A stretch of DNA of 64,000 nucleotides from Acidimicrobiia bacterium (GCA_016871335.1 VFZF01000006.1:1-64000), one strand, 5' to 3'. Counted from the stretch's first letter, positions 7,775 through 16,549 are shown. Notes: a model not told the origin generated them from the sequence alone. Numbers and translations: made by a program.

Positions 7775-9101
7775 GTATCTCGTTGAAACGTTCGGCTGTC
7801 AGATGAACTTCCACGACGGCGAGCGCATTTCCGGCCTGCTCGAATCTGAGGGCTACGAGCCCGCAGCCTCGGAGGCTGAGGCCGATCTGCTCGTGCTGAA
7901 CACCTGCTCGGTGCGCGAACGTGCGGAAGAGAAGCTGTATTCACGTCTCGGGGAAATCCGGCTGGCTGCGGCCTCATGCGATCGGCAGCCGCAGATTGCG
8001 GTGACCGGATGTGTGGCCCAGCAGGAGGGCGACGCGCTCCTCACGCGCAATCTGCCGATTGATGTGGTGGTCGGCACACAGGCGATCCGCCAGTTGCCGG
8101 CGCTCCTGACGGAGGCCAAAGCCCGGCAGACTCCACGCGTGGACATCAACCCGTATGAGGATGTCTCGTTTCCTCTCGGCGTCGCCAAAGCCTCAGACCC
8201 GACGCGCGCCTGGGTCACGATCATCGAAGGCTGCAACGAGTTCTGTTCGTTTTGCGTGGTGCCGTATACCCGTGGGCACGAGCGGATGCGGCCCGTGGCC
8301 GACATCCTGGCGGAAGTCCAGCGCGCCGCCGATTCGGGGCGCCTTGAAGTGCAGTTGCTCGGGCAGATCGTCAACCACTACCAGGCGCCTGATGATCCCG
8401 GCTGCGACTTTCCGGAGTTGCTGCGAAGGGTCAGTCAGATCGACGGGCTCCGGCGCGTCCGATTTGCCAGCCCCCACCCGCGTCACGCCTCCGATCGGCT
8501 GATCGAGGTAATGCAGTCCACGCCGAAAATCTGCCGGCATTTTCATCTCCCTGTGCAGTCGGGCTCAAACAGGGTGCTCAAGGAGATGCGGCGCCGGTAC
8601 TCGCGGGAGGAGTATCTCGCTCTCGTCGACCGGCTCCGCGCGGCCATGCCCGACATCTCGGTCTCCACCGACATCATCGTCGGATTCCCCGGCGAGACGG
8701 CGGAGGATTTTGAGGCGACGCTCGACCTTGTACGGCGAGTCGGATTTTCGTTCATCTACTCGTTCAAGTACTCGCCACGGCCCAACACCCTCGCAGACAA
8801 ACGCATGGCCGATGATGTGCAGGAGTCGGTGAAGACGAGTCGTATCATGACCCTTCAGCAGCTGCAGGCGGAGATTCAGGTGTCGTTGTTCCAGGCGATG
8901 ATCGGCCGGACGGTGGAGGTGCTGGTCGAGGGCCCGTCCAGACGTCGCGACTGGGAAATGACGGGGAAGACCCCCGGCTGGGTGACGGTGAATTTTCCAG
9001 GCCCCGCGACTCTGGTTGGCCAACTCGTCACGGTGCGGCTGACCGCCGCCGCACCAAACAGCGTGCGCGGAGAACTGGTGGAGGCTGCGAGTGCTCATTG
9101 A
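7764..9101 (+). CDS. miaB: tRNA-2-methylthio-N6-dimethylallyladenosine synthase MiaB
   Basis: A 445-residue radical-SAM methylthiotransferase that adds the 2-methylthio group to i6A37 of tRNAs. The UPF0004 domain is N-terminal with Cys12 (FGCQMNF), a second Cys in NTCSVRERA and a third in VTGCVAQ, which hold the auxiliary iron-sulfur cluster. The radical-SAM motif C-x3-C-x2-C is at about residue 157 (CNEFCSFC). A TRAM domain ends the protein. The motif usually read as GQNVNSY is GQIVNHY here, a mild departure. It starts at GTG inside the last codons of recN, implying coupled translation. Confidence 0.93.
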   Translation: MARKYLVETFGCQMNFHDGERISGLLESEGYEPAASEAEADLLVLNTCSVRERAEEKLYSRLGEIRLAAASCDRQPQIAVTGCVAQQEGDALLTRNLPIDVVVGTQAIRQLPALLTEAKARQTPRVDINPYEDVSFPLGVAKASDPTRAWVTIIEGCNEFCSFCVVPYTRGHERMRPVADILAEVQRAADSGRLEVQLLGQIVNHYQAPDDPGCDFPELLRRVSQIDGLRRVRFASPHPRHASDRLIEVMQSTPKICRHFHLPVQSGSNRVLKEMRRRYSREEYLALVDRLRAAMPDISVSTDIIVGFPGETAEDFEATLDLVRRVGFSFIYSFKYSPRPNTLADKRMADDVQESVKTSRIMTLQQLQAEIQVSLFQAMIGRTVEVLVEGPSRRRDWEMTGKTPGWVTVNFPGPATLVGQLVTVRLTAAAPNSVRGELVEAASAH

Positions 9102-9573
9102 AATGGTCATCAAGGGATTGATGGTTGATCCCTTGACCAACCTGCCGATCATCATCCTGCGTGATGAGACCAATGAGCGTGTGCTGCCGATTTGGGTGGG
9201 GCCGGTCGAGGCCAATGCGATTGCGCTCCAGGTCGAGAATGTTTCGACGCCACGGCCGATGACGCACGACCTGCTGCGGCACGTGATGGCGGAGCTTGGT
9301 GGCAGACTCACCCGCGTCATCATCCACGACCTTAAGGAGAGCACCTTCTACGCCTATCTCGAGGTGGAGCGGGACGGCGAACGGCTCCTCATCGACGCGC
9401 GGCCGAGCGACGCACTGGCGTTGTCTCTGCGCACGAAGGTGCCCATCTTCGTCAACGTCAGCGTCTTCGAGCATGCCCGAGGCGCTGACGTGGCACCGCA
9501 GCAGGTCGATCAGGAGCGTTTGCAGCGCTGGCTGGAGAGTCTCGACCCCGACGATCTCGGCTACACGATGTAG
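9091..9573 (+). CDS. Bifunctional nuclease (BFN/DUF151) family protein
   Basis: A 160-residue protein covering the whole DUF151 fold: MVDPLTNLPIIILRDE, LPIWVGPVEANAIAL near residue 35, and the family hallmark RPSDALALSLR near 105. Members have been described as nucleases acting on DNA and RNA; the physiological role in bacteria is poorly known. A C-terminal helix (QQVDQERLQRWLESLDPDDL) resembles the UvrB-interaction tail often found after this domain. GTG start overlapping the miaB stop by 11 bases; parA follows after 23 bases. Confidence 0.88.
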   Translation: MLIEMVIKGLMVDPLTNLPIIILRDETNERVLPIWVGPVEANAIALQVENVSTPRPMTHDLLRHVMAELGGRLTRVIIHDLKESTFYAYLEVERDGERLLIDARPSDALALSLRTKVPIFVNVSVFEHARGADVAPQQVDQERLQRWLESLDPDDLGYTM

Positions 9574-9596
9574 TGGGTGTAGAATCCCTGCAGCCG

Positions 9597-10352
9597 ATGA
9601 TCATTTCCATCGCCAATCAAAAAGGTGGTGTCGGAAAGACGACAACCGCCATCAATCTCGCCGCAGCCTTTGCGCTTCGTGGCCGTCGCACACTGCTCAT
9701 CGACCTTGATCCGCAGGCCAACAGCACCATGTCCTACGTGGACATGGCCACCGTCGAGCAGTCGGTGTACGACGCGATCACCGACAAGAACATCGCATTC
9801 ACCGACATCATCAAGACCTCGTCGCAGCCCAACCTCTGGGTGGCGCCGTCACGGATTGCCCTCGCCAAACTGGAAGGGAAGCTGGTCGGGGAACTGGACT
9901 CCCACTTCAAGCTCAAGGACAAGCTCGCGGCAGTCGTGTCTGACTTTGACGTGGTGGTGATCGACTGTCCGCCGGCCTTGGGTCTGCTGACCGTCAATGC
10001 GCTTGTGGCTTCCACGCACCTGCTGATTCCGATTCAGTCGTCCTACTTCGCGCTCGAGGGCACGGACGATTTGCTCGAGACGATCGAGAAGGTCCGGATG
10101 CGCGCGAATCCTGACCTGCGAATTCTCGGGGTCGTGATCACGATGCACGACAAGCGGACGGCCCTGGCTCGCGACATTCGGGCGCAGATTGACAAGGTGT
10201 TCGGTAGCAAGGTCTTCAAGACCGTCATCACGAAGAGCGTGCGACTCGAGGAGAGTCCCGCCTACAAGGAATCGATTTTCAAGTTTGCGCCGGACTCATC
10301 CGGCGCCACCGAGTATTACCGACTCTGCGAGGAGGTCATGGATCGTGTCTAA
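9597..10352 (+). CDS. parA: Chromosome-partitioning ATPase ParA (Soj)
   Basis: A 251-residue Walker-type ATPase. The deviant Walker A motif KGGVGKTT is at residues 9-16, Walker A' in TLLIDLDPQANST, and Walker B in VVVIDCPPALGLL. It binds DNA nonspecifically and moves ParB-parS complexes, segregating replicated origins. The ATG at 9597 gives the canonical MIISIANQKGG start; an in-frame GTG at 9573 would add eight residues without homology. No HTH extension is present, which marks it as the chromosomal type and not the large plasmid type. It overlaps parB by 8 bases. Confidence 0.95.
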   Translation: MIISIANQKGGVGKTTTAINLAAAFALRGRRTLLIDLDPQANSTMSYVDMATVEQSVYDAITDKNIAFTDIIKTSSQPNLWVAPSRIALAKLEGKLVGELDSHFKLKDKLAAVVSDFDVVVIDCPPALGLLTVNALVASTHLLIPIQSSYFALEGTDDLLETIEKVRMRANPDLRILGVVITMHDKRTALARDIRAQIDKVFGSKVFKTVITKSVRLEESPAYKESIFKFAPDSSGATEYYRLCEEVMDRV

Positions 10353-11172
10353 ACGAGGATTGCCATCAAACCTGAAGATGCGCCACGACGAGCACTACGT
10401 CGACGCGCTCACCAATCCCGCCGGCGCGCCCATTGGACGGATGATCCCGATCGATCAGATCGATCCGAATCCCGATCAACCGCGCCAGGTCATGGGCGAC
10501 CTCTCCGAGCTCATGGCGTCGATCGCCGAGAAGGGGATTATCGAGCCACTCGTCGTTCGGCAGCGTGGCGGCCGCTATCAAATCGTGGCCGGTGAGCGTC
10601 GTTACCAGGCCTCCGTGCAGGTTGGCATCCGTGAGCTTCCGGTCGTCATCCGGGACGTCGACGACAACGAGATCATGGAGGTTGCGCTCGTTGAGAACAT
10701 CCAGCGCAAGGACCTGAGCCCGTTTGAAGAGGCGGAAGCCCTGCATGTGCTCGCTGAGCGCTGTGGGTATACCCACGAGGACTTGGCCCGCCGAATGGGC
10801 AAATCCCGCACGGCTGTAACAGAGTCTCTTGCGTTGGCGCAGATGCCGGTTGAGGTCAGGAATTTGTGTCGGCTGGCCGACATTTCATCCAAGTCGTTGC
10901 TTTTACAGATAGTTAGGCAGCAGGATCCGCAGAAAATGATCGCGTTCATCGAGCGCCTGACGCGGGACGGCTCTGGGGCTCCGGTTACTCGTGAGCAGGC
11001 CAGAAAGGTGGCTGCAAAGCCCAAGCCTGGCCGGCCGAAGGCGTTCGTCTTTCAGTATCGACCGCCAACAAAAACCTTCAATCTGAAGCTCCAATTTAAA
11101 AAATCAGACGTCGACAAGAAGGAAGTCATCTCGGCGCTCGAGGGCATCATCGCCGAGCTCCGAAAGGGCTGA
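10345..11172 (+). CDS. parB: Chromosome-partitioning protein ParB (Spo0J)
   Basis: A 275-residue parS-binding CTPase clamp. The N-terminus SKRGLPSNLKMRHD holds the short ParA-stimulating peptide expected at the start, which supports the GTG at 10345 over the later ATG. The ParB/Srx domain follows with IDQIDPNPDQPRQ, IIEPLVVRQ and the box II motif GERRYQA; then ALVENIQRKDLSPFEEA and the helix-turn-helix (THEDLARRMGKSRTAVTESL). A Lys-rich linker leads to the C-terminal dimer domain. No parS palindrome (TGTTTCACGTGAAACA type) was seen in this window. Confidence 0.94.
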   Translation: MSKRGLPSNLKMRHDEHYVDALTNPAGAPIGRMIPIDQIDPNPDQPRQVMGDLSELMASIAEKGIIEPLVVRQRGGRYQIVAGERRYQASVQVGIRELPVVIRDVDDNEIMEVALVENIQRKDLSPFEEAEALHVLAERCGYTHEDLARRMGKSRTAVTESLALAQMPVEVRNLCRLADISSKSLLLQIVRQQDPQKMIAFIERLTRDGSGAPVTREQARKVAAKPKPGRPKAFVFQYRPPTKTFNLKLQFKKSDVDKKEVISALEGIIAELRKG

Positions 11173-11176
11173 GCTC

Positions 11177-11280
11177 GGCGTGTGCTGAGTGCACTGTGCA
11201 CGAGTGCTTGGTGCGGTGCTTGGTGCTTGGGTGCTGAGTGCTCGGTGGCTTGCTCGGTGCTGGGTGCAACGTGCTCAGTG
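11177..11280 (+). repeat. Degenerate GTGCTNG heptamer repeat cluster after parB
   Basis: The stretch is built of GTGCTTG, GTGCTGA, GTGCTCG and GTGCTGG units, mostly 7 bases apart with one-base slips, about a dozen copies in 100 bases, and starts a few bases after the parB stop. Too short and irregular for a CRISPR or IS end; heptamer periodicity suggests slippage-type growth. Confidence 0.65.
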
Positions 11281-11551
11281 CGCGGCGGCTTCGCGCCGCC
11301 AAGGCAGCGGGGTCGAGTCGTGGTGTTCAGGGGTATCCGCGGCCGATTCACTGGGTTGCATAAATATTCAGGCGGCGCCGATTCTCGGGCCAGGGGTGCC
11401 AGTCGTGCAGGCATGGGGCTCCGGCAAATGAGGCGACCGTTTCGGCGTGCGTAGGTGGCCGCACCGAGCACAGAAGCGCCCTTTGGTCCTGCCCCAGAGC
11501 ACTGTGCACTGAGCTAACATGACATAACATTTCTTATCAGACGTTATGGAA

Positions 11552-11580
11552 TTGGCTAAAACAAGGCCCCTGTGGATAAC
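11552..11580 (+). promoter_or_regulatory. DnaA box overlapping a candidate promoter before lptFG
   Basis: A perfect DnaA 9-mer (TGTGGATAA, the complement of TTATCCACA) is at 11571-11579, next to an AT-rich tract. The same bases could be a promoter: TTGGCT at 11552-11557, 17-base spacer, GATAAC at 11575-11580, which would place a start about 50 bases before lptFG. Only one perfect box is present, so this is weak as an origin and may mark DnaA control. Confidence 0.4.
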
Positions 11581-11640
11581 TTGCGAACGCCGTCAGGCTC
11601 GGGCCTCCGTGATATCGTCAGAAGCCTCACATCCCGCTGA

Positions 11641-13962
11641 ATGCGCACCCTCGATCGCTACCTGATTCGTGAAACCCTCGGGCCCTTCGCACTAGGTCTG
11701 GTCCTGTTCACGTTTCTGATCGCGATTCAGCCGATGCTCACCACGGCCGAGTTGCTAGTCTCCAGGGGCACGCCGATGCCGACCGTCGGGTATCTGCTGT
11801 TGACCCTGTTGCCGCATGCGCTTGGGTTGACCATCCCGATGGCGTTCCTGGCGGCAACCGTCATGGCGCTCGGCCGGCTGTCCGGTGACCGCGAGGCTGT
11901 GGCCCTGCTGGCCTGTGGCGTCAGCCCGCTCCGGATCCTGCGACCCGTCCTCGGCCTCGCCACCGTCGCCGCCGCAGCCACGTTCTACGTCCTGGTATGG
12001 CTGATGCCCCAGGCCAACCAGACCTTTGTGGAAGCCCTGTTTGAGCTGACCCAGAAGATGGCGGCCCAGGACGTCAAGACGCGGATGTTTTACGAGGGCT
12101 TTACCGGCAAGATCATCTTGGTCTCCGACCGGACGCCCGACGGTCACTGGAAGGATGTTTTGCTGGCCGACACCTCGCAGCCAGGTCGTCCGGCCGTCCA
12201 ACTGGCCGACACAGGTCAGCTCGTGATCGACGACCAGCGCCGGCTCGTGAACATCGTTCTCGATAAGGTCTCCGGCTACCAGCCGATGCCGAACACCGGC
12301 GAATACCAGCTTCAGCGGTCCGGCCGAGAGGTCACCCAGATCGACCCCAACGTTGTCTTTGGTGCCGCACTCGGCCAGTCGCGGGACCTGAACGCCATGT
12401 CGCTGGCGGAGCTCGACGAGGCGGCCGCGCTGAAGGTCGCCAGCGGGCTGTCGCCCCACAACGAGATCATGTGGAAACAGCAGCGGTTCTCGTTTCCCGT
12501 GGCCTCGCTGGTGTTTGCGCTGATCGGCCTCGCGCTCGGACTGCACACCCGCAAAGAAGGCAAGATGGCCGGATTTGCCATCGGCATTGCCGTCATCCTG
12601 GCCTATTACGGGGTGATGGCCGTGTTTGAAGGGCGCGCAAAGGCCGGCCAGTTTCCCGCGATTTGGGCCCGCTGGATGCCCAATATCATCCTGGGCCTCG
12701 CAGGCGCCGCGTTGTTGTGGCTGAAGATGCAGGGCACCGGACGCGGCATCGAACTGCGGATGCCGACTGCGCTCCGCGCCTGGTGGCCAGGCACCCGCGC
12801 CGCAGGCACCACCGCCGGGGCCACGCCCGACGGCCGCGCCCCGGTCGTGCTGGTGATCCGGCTGCCCCAGTTCACCCTCTGGCGCCCGCAATTGATGGAC
12901 CTGTACGTCGGGGGCCGCTACCTCCGGACCATCGCACTCGCCTTCTTCGGCCTCCTCTCCCTCTACTACATCGTCGAGTTCATCGAGATGTCGGAGAAGG
13001 TGCAGAAAGGCAACGCGACGCTCGGGATGGTCGCCGAGTACTTCTATTACGCGACGCCGACGTTTGTGTATTTTGTCGTGCCCCTGTCCACGTTGGTCGC
13101 GGTGCTGACGACGTTCGGCGGATTGACGAGAACCAACGAATTGACCGTGCTGCGCGCCTGCGGCGTCAGCCTGTATCGCACCGCAGTACCGCTGCTGCTG
13201 CTGGCGGTGGTGTGGAGCGGGATTCTTTTTGTGCTGGAAGACCGCGTCCTGGCGCACTCACAACGCAAGGCGGAGGTCCTGAAGGATGTGATCCGCGATC
13301 GGCCGCCCAAAAATGTGAATCTCGCCAATCGCAGCTGGCTCATCGGCCGGAAGGGACCGATTTATCACTATGCGGTCTACGACGCACGGCATCAGACACT
13401 GTATCAGTTGTCGGCATTCGAGACGGTGCGGGCTCCGTTCCGCCTGCTGAGTCACACGTGGGCCGCGCAAGTCGTCTTCCAGGATGGCGAGTGGCGAGCG
13501 ACCGATGGCTGGGTGCAGACGTTTGCCCCGGATGGCACGGCGCGCCGAGAGAGGTTCACCACCCGTGTGCTGTCCCTGGATGCACCGGAGGACTTTGGCA
13601 CCGAGCAGGTCGAAGCGTCGTTGATGAATTACGGCGAACTCAGCGACTACATTGAACGCCTCGGAGAGAGCGGATTCAGCATCGCCGAGCACCAGGTGGA
13701 ACTCCACCGGAAACTCGCCTTTCCATTCGTTACGCTTGTGATGACGCTGCTGGCGGTGCCGTTCGGGGTGACGACGGGGCGGCGGGGCGCGCTCTACGGA
13801 ATCGGTCTGGCGCTGACGCTCGCGGTGTCGTATCTGGTCATCTCGCACGTCTTCACCGCGTTCGGCAATGCCGCGCTGCTGCCGCCGGTGTTGTCCGCGT
13901 GGGCGACGAACCTCTGTTTCACGGCCGGCGCGCTGGTGATGGTGTTTACCGTCCGGACGTGA
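11641..13962 (+). CDS. LptF-LptG fusion, LPS export permease
   Basis: A 773-residue protein holding two YjgP/YjgQ permease units in tandem. Unit 1 (about 1-360) starts MRTLDRYLIRETLGPFALGL and has membrane helices followed by a periplasmic beta-jellyroll-type segment and closing helices (SFPVASLVFALIGLALGLHT). A linker at about 370-415 leads to unit 2 (about 420-773), which restarts with LMDLYVGGRYLRTIALAFFG and ends in the same helix set (KLAFPFVTLVMTLLAVPFG). In E. coli these are separate LptF and LptG subunits that, with LptB2, lift LPS from the inner membrane. Unit 1 looks LptF-like and unit 2 LptG-like. No lptB or lptC is nearby. Its end overlaps the convergent PHP gene by 17 bases. Confidence 0.9.
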   Translation: MRTLDRYLIRETLGPFALGLVLFTFLIAIQPMLTTAELLVSRGTPMPTVGYLLLTLLPHALGLTIPMAFLAATVMALGRLSGDREAVALLACGVSPLRILRPVLGLATVAAAATFYVLVWLMPQANQTFVEALFELTQKMAAQDVKTRMFYEGFTGKIILVSDRTPDGHWKDVLLADTSQPGRPAVQLADTGQLVIDDQRRLVNIVLDKVSGYQPMPNTGEYQLQRSGREVTQIDPNVVFGAALGQSRDLNAMSLAELDEAAALKVASGLSPHNEIMWKQQRFSFPVASLVFALIGLALGLHTRKEGKMAGFAIGIAVILAYYGVMAVFEGRAKAGQFPAIWARWMPNIILGLAGAALLWLKMQGTGRGIELRMPTALRAWWPGTRAAGTTAGATPDGRAPVVLVIRLPQFTLWRPQLMDLYVGGRYLRTIALAFFGLLSLYYIVEFIEMSEKVQKGNATLGMVAEYFYYATPTFVYFVVPLSTLVAVLTTFGGLTRTNELTVLRACGVSLYRTAVPLLLLAVVWSGILFVLEDRVLAHSQRKAEVLKDVIRDRPPKNVNLANRSWLIGRKGPIYHYAVYDARHQTLYQLSAFETVRAPFRLLSHTWAAQVVFQDGEWRATDGWVQTFAPDGTARRERFTTRVLSLDAPEDFGTEQVEASLMNYGELSDYIERLGESGFSIAEHQVELHRKLAFPFVTLVMTLLAVPFGVTTGRRGALYGIGLALTLAVSYLVISHVFTAFGNAALLPPVLSAWATNLCFTAGALVMVFTVRT

Positions 13963-15601
13963 TCTCTGCGGGCGCCTGTGGGGCGTGCAGAGAGACGGCT
14001 GAGAGACGCACCGTTCCCGACGCCCCGGAGGGCGTATTCGGTGCGTCCACCACAAACAACAGCGACTGAAGGCGCGCGGCCACCGGCCGTCGCGACGTCT
14101 CACGTTCGGCAGGCGAAAAATCAACGAGCCGCACGAGCACTTCACGCGGCGTGGTGTCGGCATACACGGATCGCACCCATCGTTCCCCGCCGCCCGCGTG
14201 TTCCGGCAGACGGACCTGCACCGAGAACCGCATCGGCCGATCGGCCTCAACTGTGAATCGGATCGCATCAAAACTTTCCGACGGATCCAGTGGGTGCGCC
14301 AGCGCGGCGTACTGCCCGGGCGCCGATCCCTTCGCGAGGGAGAACAACCACTCCGTGTGGTGGCCATCAGCGCGCCAGCTGGTCGTCGTTGCCGGATGGT
14401 GTTCCACCAGCCACTGTGGGGCCGAGGCGCCGGTGGCAATGAGGATGGTGCGACCGGGCGGCAACTCGGGTTCGGTGGGTGTGGCCGACTCTTCCTGGGA
14501 CGCCACGAACACCGGCGCACTGACGATCCACGGCACGTCCTGACCGGGCCACCGTACTTCAATGCGGTACAGCCCAGGTTCGCTGACGGAGGCCCGGGCC
14601 TTCCCCGCCGTTGCCACCAGTTCCCGCCCCCGATGCCACACCGAGACGACGGCGTCCGGGGCTCCCTCCGCCGCCGCTTCGACGACGTCCGTCGTGCGCG
14701 TCACTGTGAGCACGGCCGGCGCGGCAATCGCGGTGACGGCGGAATAGGTCTGCCCCGTCCGCATCGCGTGGAGGATGCGCGCGGCGTCGCGCGCGGCGTC
14801 GCCACTGGGCGGATCGGGAATCCATACGCCCTGCACCACCGTGCGGAACATGTCCTCGTACGACGGCCGCGCAAGAATGGTGCGCGCTGCCCGCGGCTCG
14901 CTCTGTTCGTCAAGGCCGATGCGCGCGTGTGCATCAACGGCTGCGAGGCCGACGATGGGGCGGGACCGCGCCCAGGAATCCCATCGGCGCAGGGTGGATT
15001 GTGGACGTGCAAACAGACTCGCGATCGCCGGGGCCGGTCGGACGACGTAATGCAGGGCCGCCTGCATCAGCCGACGTTTGGGATCGTCGCGCCATTCCGA
15101 GTCCGCATTGATCCACTCAATCCCGTCGGCGGTGCGGCCGGTCCATCGCAGGTCACGCTTCCGCGAGTCCGGATGCGCCGCGATGGTCCAGGCACCAAGA
15201 CGATGGGCGTCCTCGATCACATCGCGCGATTCGCCGCCCAGCGGATACGGCGCGGCGTCGCGCAGCCCGAGCACGACCAAGTGTCCCTCTCGCGTGGAGA
15301 CCTCGACACCATCGATGACCAGCACGCCGTGCCGGTAGGCCGGCGCCTCGGGTGGGCGCGCGGCATCCCCGTGGTCCGCAAGAATGACGAACTGCAGCCC
15401 CGCGTCGGCCGCGGCCTTCGCCACATCGTCAATGCTCCCGCTGCCGTCGGACCGGGTGGTGTGAATGTGGTACGCGCCAAACACGGTGGTGGGCGGCGGC
15501 GTGATTGCCAGAACGGTCGTCGCGGCCGGCAGCGTCAGTCCGCCGTAGAGGATGACGACGGCGGATAGCGCGGCCAGCGTCATCAGCAGTGTGCGCTTCA
15601 C
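13946..15601 (-). CDS. Exported PHP-domain metal-dependent phosphoesterase
   Basis: A 551-residue protein with an N-terminal membrane or signal segment (about 5-32) and a PHP domain. The first metal motif HIHTTRSDG (H45, H47, D52) is followed by ADHGD near 76, an EVS motif near 100, a GAWTIAAHPD motif near 132, and a late DAHARIG near 220. The C-terminal half (about 260-551) is beta-rich, includes segments like RVDFSPAERE, and is probably a carbohydrate-binding or Ig-like region; no precise family is claimed. PHP enzymes hydrolyse phosphoesters. Substrate unknown. GTG start; 15 bases downstream of xerD, likely co-transcribed. Confidence 0.75.
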   Translation of the reverse strand: MKRTLLMTLAALSAVVILYGGLTLPAATTVLAITPPPTTVFGAYHIHTTRSDGSGSIDDVAKAAADAGLQFVILADHGDAARPPEAPAYRHGVLVIDGVEVSTREGHLVVLGLRDAAPYPLGGESRDVIEDAHRLGAWTIAAHPDSRKRDLRWTGRTADGIEWINADSEWRDDPKRRLMQAALHYVVRPAPAIASLFARPQSTLRRWDSWARSRPIVGLAAVDAHARIGLDEQSEPRAARTILARPSYEDMFRTVVQGVWIPDPPSGDAARDAARILHAMRTGQTYSAVTAIAAPAVLTVTRTTDVVEAAAEGAPDAVVSVWHRGRELVATAGKARASVSEPGLYRIEVRWPGQDVPWIVSAPVFVASQEESATPTEPELPPGRTILIATGASAPQWLVEHHPATTTSWRADGHHTEWLFSLAKGSAPGQYAALAHPLDPSESFDAIRFTVEADRPMRFSVQVRLPEHAGGGERWVRSVYADTTPREVLVRLVDFSPAERETSRRPVAARLQSLLFVVDAPNTPSGASGTVRLSAVSLHAPQAPAEITSGR

Positions 15602-15616
15602 GTGGCTGGTCTTATG

Positions 15617-16501
15617 TTACTCCCGCGGGTGAAAGTTGTCGTAGACCTGACGGAGCCGGGCTTCGAGGACGTGGGTGTAAATCTGGGTCGTCGAGAGGTC
15701 GGCGTGTCCGAGCATCGCCTGAATCGCACGCAGGTCCGCCCCCCGCTCGAGCAGATGGGTCGCGAATGAGTGCCGCAGGACGTGCGGGCTCAGGTGCGCG
15801 CGGATGCCCGCCTTCGCGCCGTAGTTCTTGAGAATCTGCCAGAACCCGCCACGCGACAACCGCCGCGCGCCGCGGGCGCTGACAAACAGCCAGGGCCCGT
15901 CCTTCGTGGCCGTCAGCGCCGGCCGTGACTCCCGCAGGTACCGCTGCACCCATCCCACCGCGACGTCTCCGAGCGGCACGAGCCGTTGTTTGCTGCCCTT
16001 GCCCAGGCATTGGATGTATCCCTGGGTCGCGTGCACGTCGGTGAGCCGCAGGCCGACAAGTTCCGAGACGCGGAGACCGGTGGCGTACAGCACTTCGATC
16101 AGGGCGCGATCCCGGAGTCCGCCGGGCGTCTGCACATCGGGCGCGGCGAGCAGCGCATCCACGTCGGCCGTCGACAGGAAATGAGGCAGTGCGGCAAACA
16201 ATCGCGGCGCGTGGAGATCCTCCGTCGGGTTGTCGGTGATGTCGTTACGGAGACGCAGATACTTGTACAGGCCGCGGACGGTCGCGACCAGCCGTGCGGT
16301 GGACGTGGGCGACAAGCCGGAGGTCATGGCGACGCGCACAAACGCCTCCAGCGCCGGACGATCGAGCGTGCGCAGGTCGAGGTTCCGGCGACCCGTGTAC
16401 GCCTGCAGGCGCGCAAGGTCGCGCCGGTACGCCGCCAGCGTATTGCGGGCGACGCGCCGCTCAACATCAAGATGCCGCAGATACGCGGCGACAGGATCCA
16501 T
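15617..16501 (-). CDS. xerD: Site-specific tyrosine recombinase XerD
   Basis: A 294-residue tyrosine recombinase that resolves chromosome dimers. The N-terminal SAM-like DNA-binding domain (about 1-90) starts MDPVAAYLRHLDVERRVARN. The catalytic domain has the full set: Arg144 (TGLRVSELVG), Lys168/171 (GKGSKQR), His240 and Arg243 (HVLRHSFATHLL), His266 (MLGHADLSTT) and nucleophile Tyr275 (QIYTHV). The ATG at 16501 was chosen because it starts the conserved domain; the open frame upstream is antisense to murQ. Length and the ending VYDNFHP are typical of XerC/D; XerD is favoured by general similarity, but XerC is possible. Confidence 0.9.
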   Translation of the reverse strand: MDPVAAYLRHLDVERRVARNTLAAYRRDLARLQAYTGRRNLDLRTLDRPALEAFVRVAMTSGLSPTSTARLVATVRGLYKYLRLRNDITDNPTEDLHAPRLFAALPHFLSTADVDALLAAPDVQTPGGLRDRALIEVLYATGLRVSELVGLRLTDVHATQGYIQCLGKGSKQRLVPLGDVAVGWVQRYLRESRPALTATKDGPWLFVSARGARRLSRGGFWQILKNYGAKAGIRAHLSPHVLRHSFATHLLERGADLRAIQAMLGHADLSTTQIYTHVLEARLRQVYDNFHPRE

Positions 16502-16505
16502 CGGT

Positions 16506-16534
16506 TTGCCTTCCCTGCTCCAGAGGTTTACTCT
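16506..16534 (+). promoter_or_regulatory. Candidate promoter of murQ
   Basis: TTGCCT at 16506-16511, a 17-base spacer and TACTCT at 16529-16534, in the 48-base gap between the divergent xerD and murQ. The predicted start is about 10 bases before the murQ ATG, so the leader would be very short. Confidence 0.4.
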
Positions 16535-16549
16535 ACGTCCAATTTCGTC

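Larger units (their letters stand above)
11173..11640 (+). other. Repeat-rich intergenic region between parB and lptFG
   Basis: These 468 bases hold no convincing gene. From left to right: a GTGCTTGG-type short repeat cluster (11177-11280), a GC-rich hairpin GGCGGC-TTCGC-GCCGCC at 11284-11300 without a T run, mixed-composition DNA, and a strongly AT-rich stretch from about 11513 to 11567. The 11-mer GCACTGTGCAC occurs at both ends, at 11191-11201 and 11499-11509, so it brackets the region. Minus-strand frames across it only translate the repeat into Ala/Pro/His/Thr-rich peptide. Confidence 0.7.

Noticed and set aside
11177-11280. CRISPR array or IS end
   Set aside because: Units of about 7 bases without spacers; no cas genes and no terminal inverted repeats with a transposase.
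11357-11370. Arginine-repressor operator (TGCATAAATATTCA resembles an ARG box)
   Set aside because: Single half-perfect copy, far from any arginine gene and 270 bases before lptFG; likely chance in AT-richer DNA.
11173-11640. Chromosomal replication origin
   Set aside because: Only one perfect DnaA box; no dnaA, dnaN, gidAB or rpmH neighbours. Kept only as a finding to check.
9573-11640. parS site near parAB
   Set aside because: No TGTTTCACGTGAAACA-like palindrome was seen by eye in this stretch or elsewhere in the window.
11755-13257. 500-residue minus-strand open frame inside lptFG
   Set aside because: His/Gln/Gly/Arg-rich composition is typical of antisense frames in GC-rich genes, and the sense frame encodes a recognised permease.
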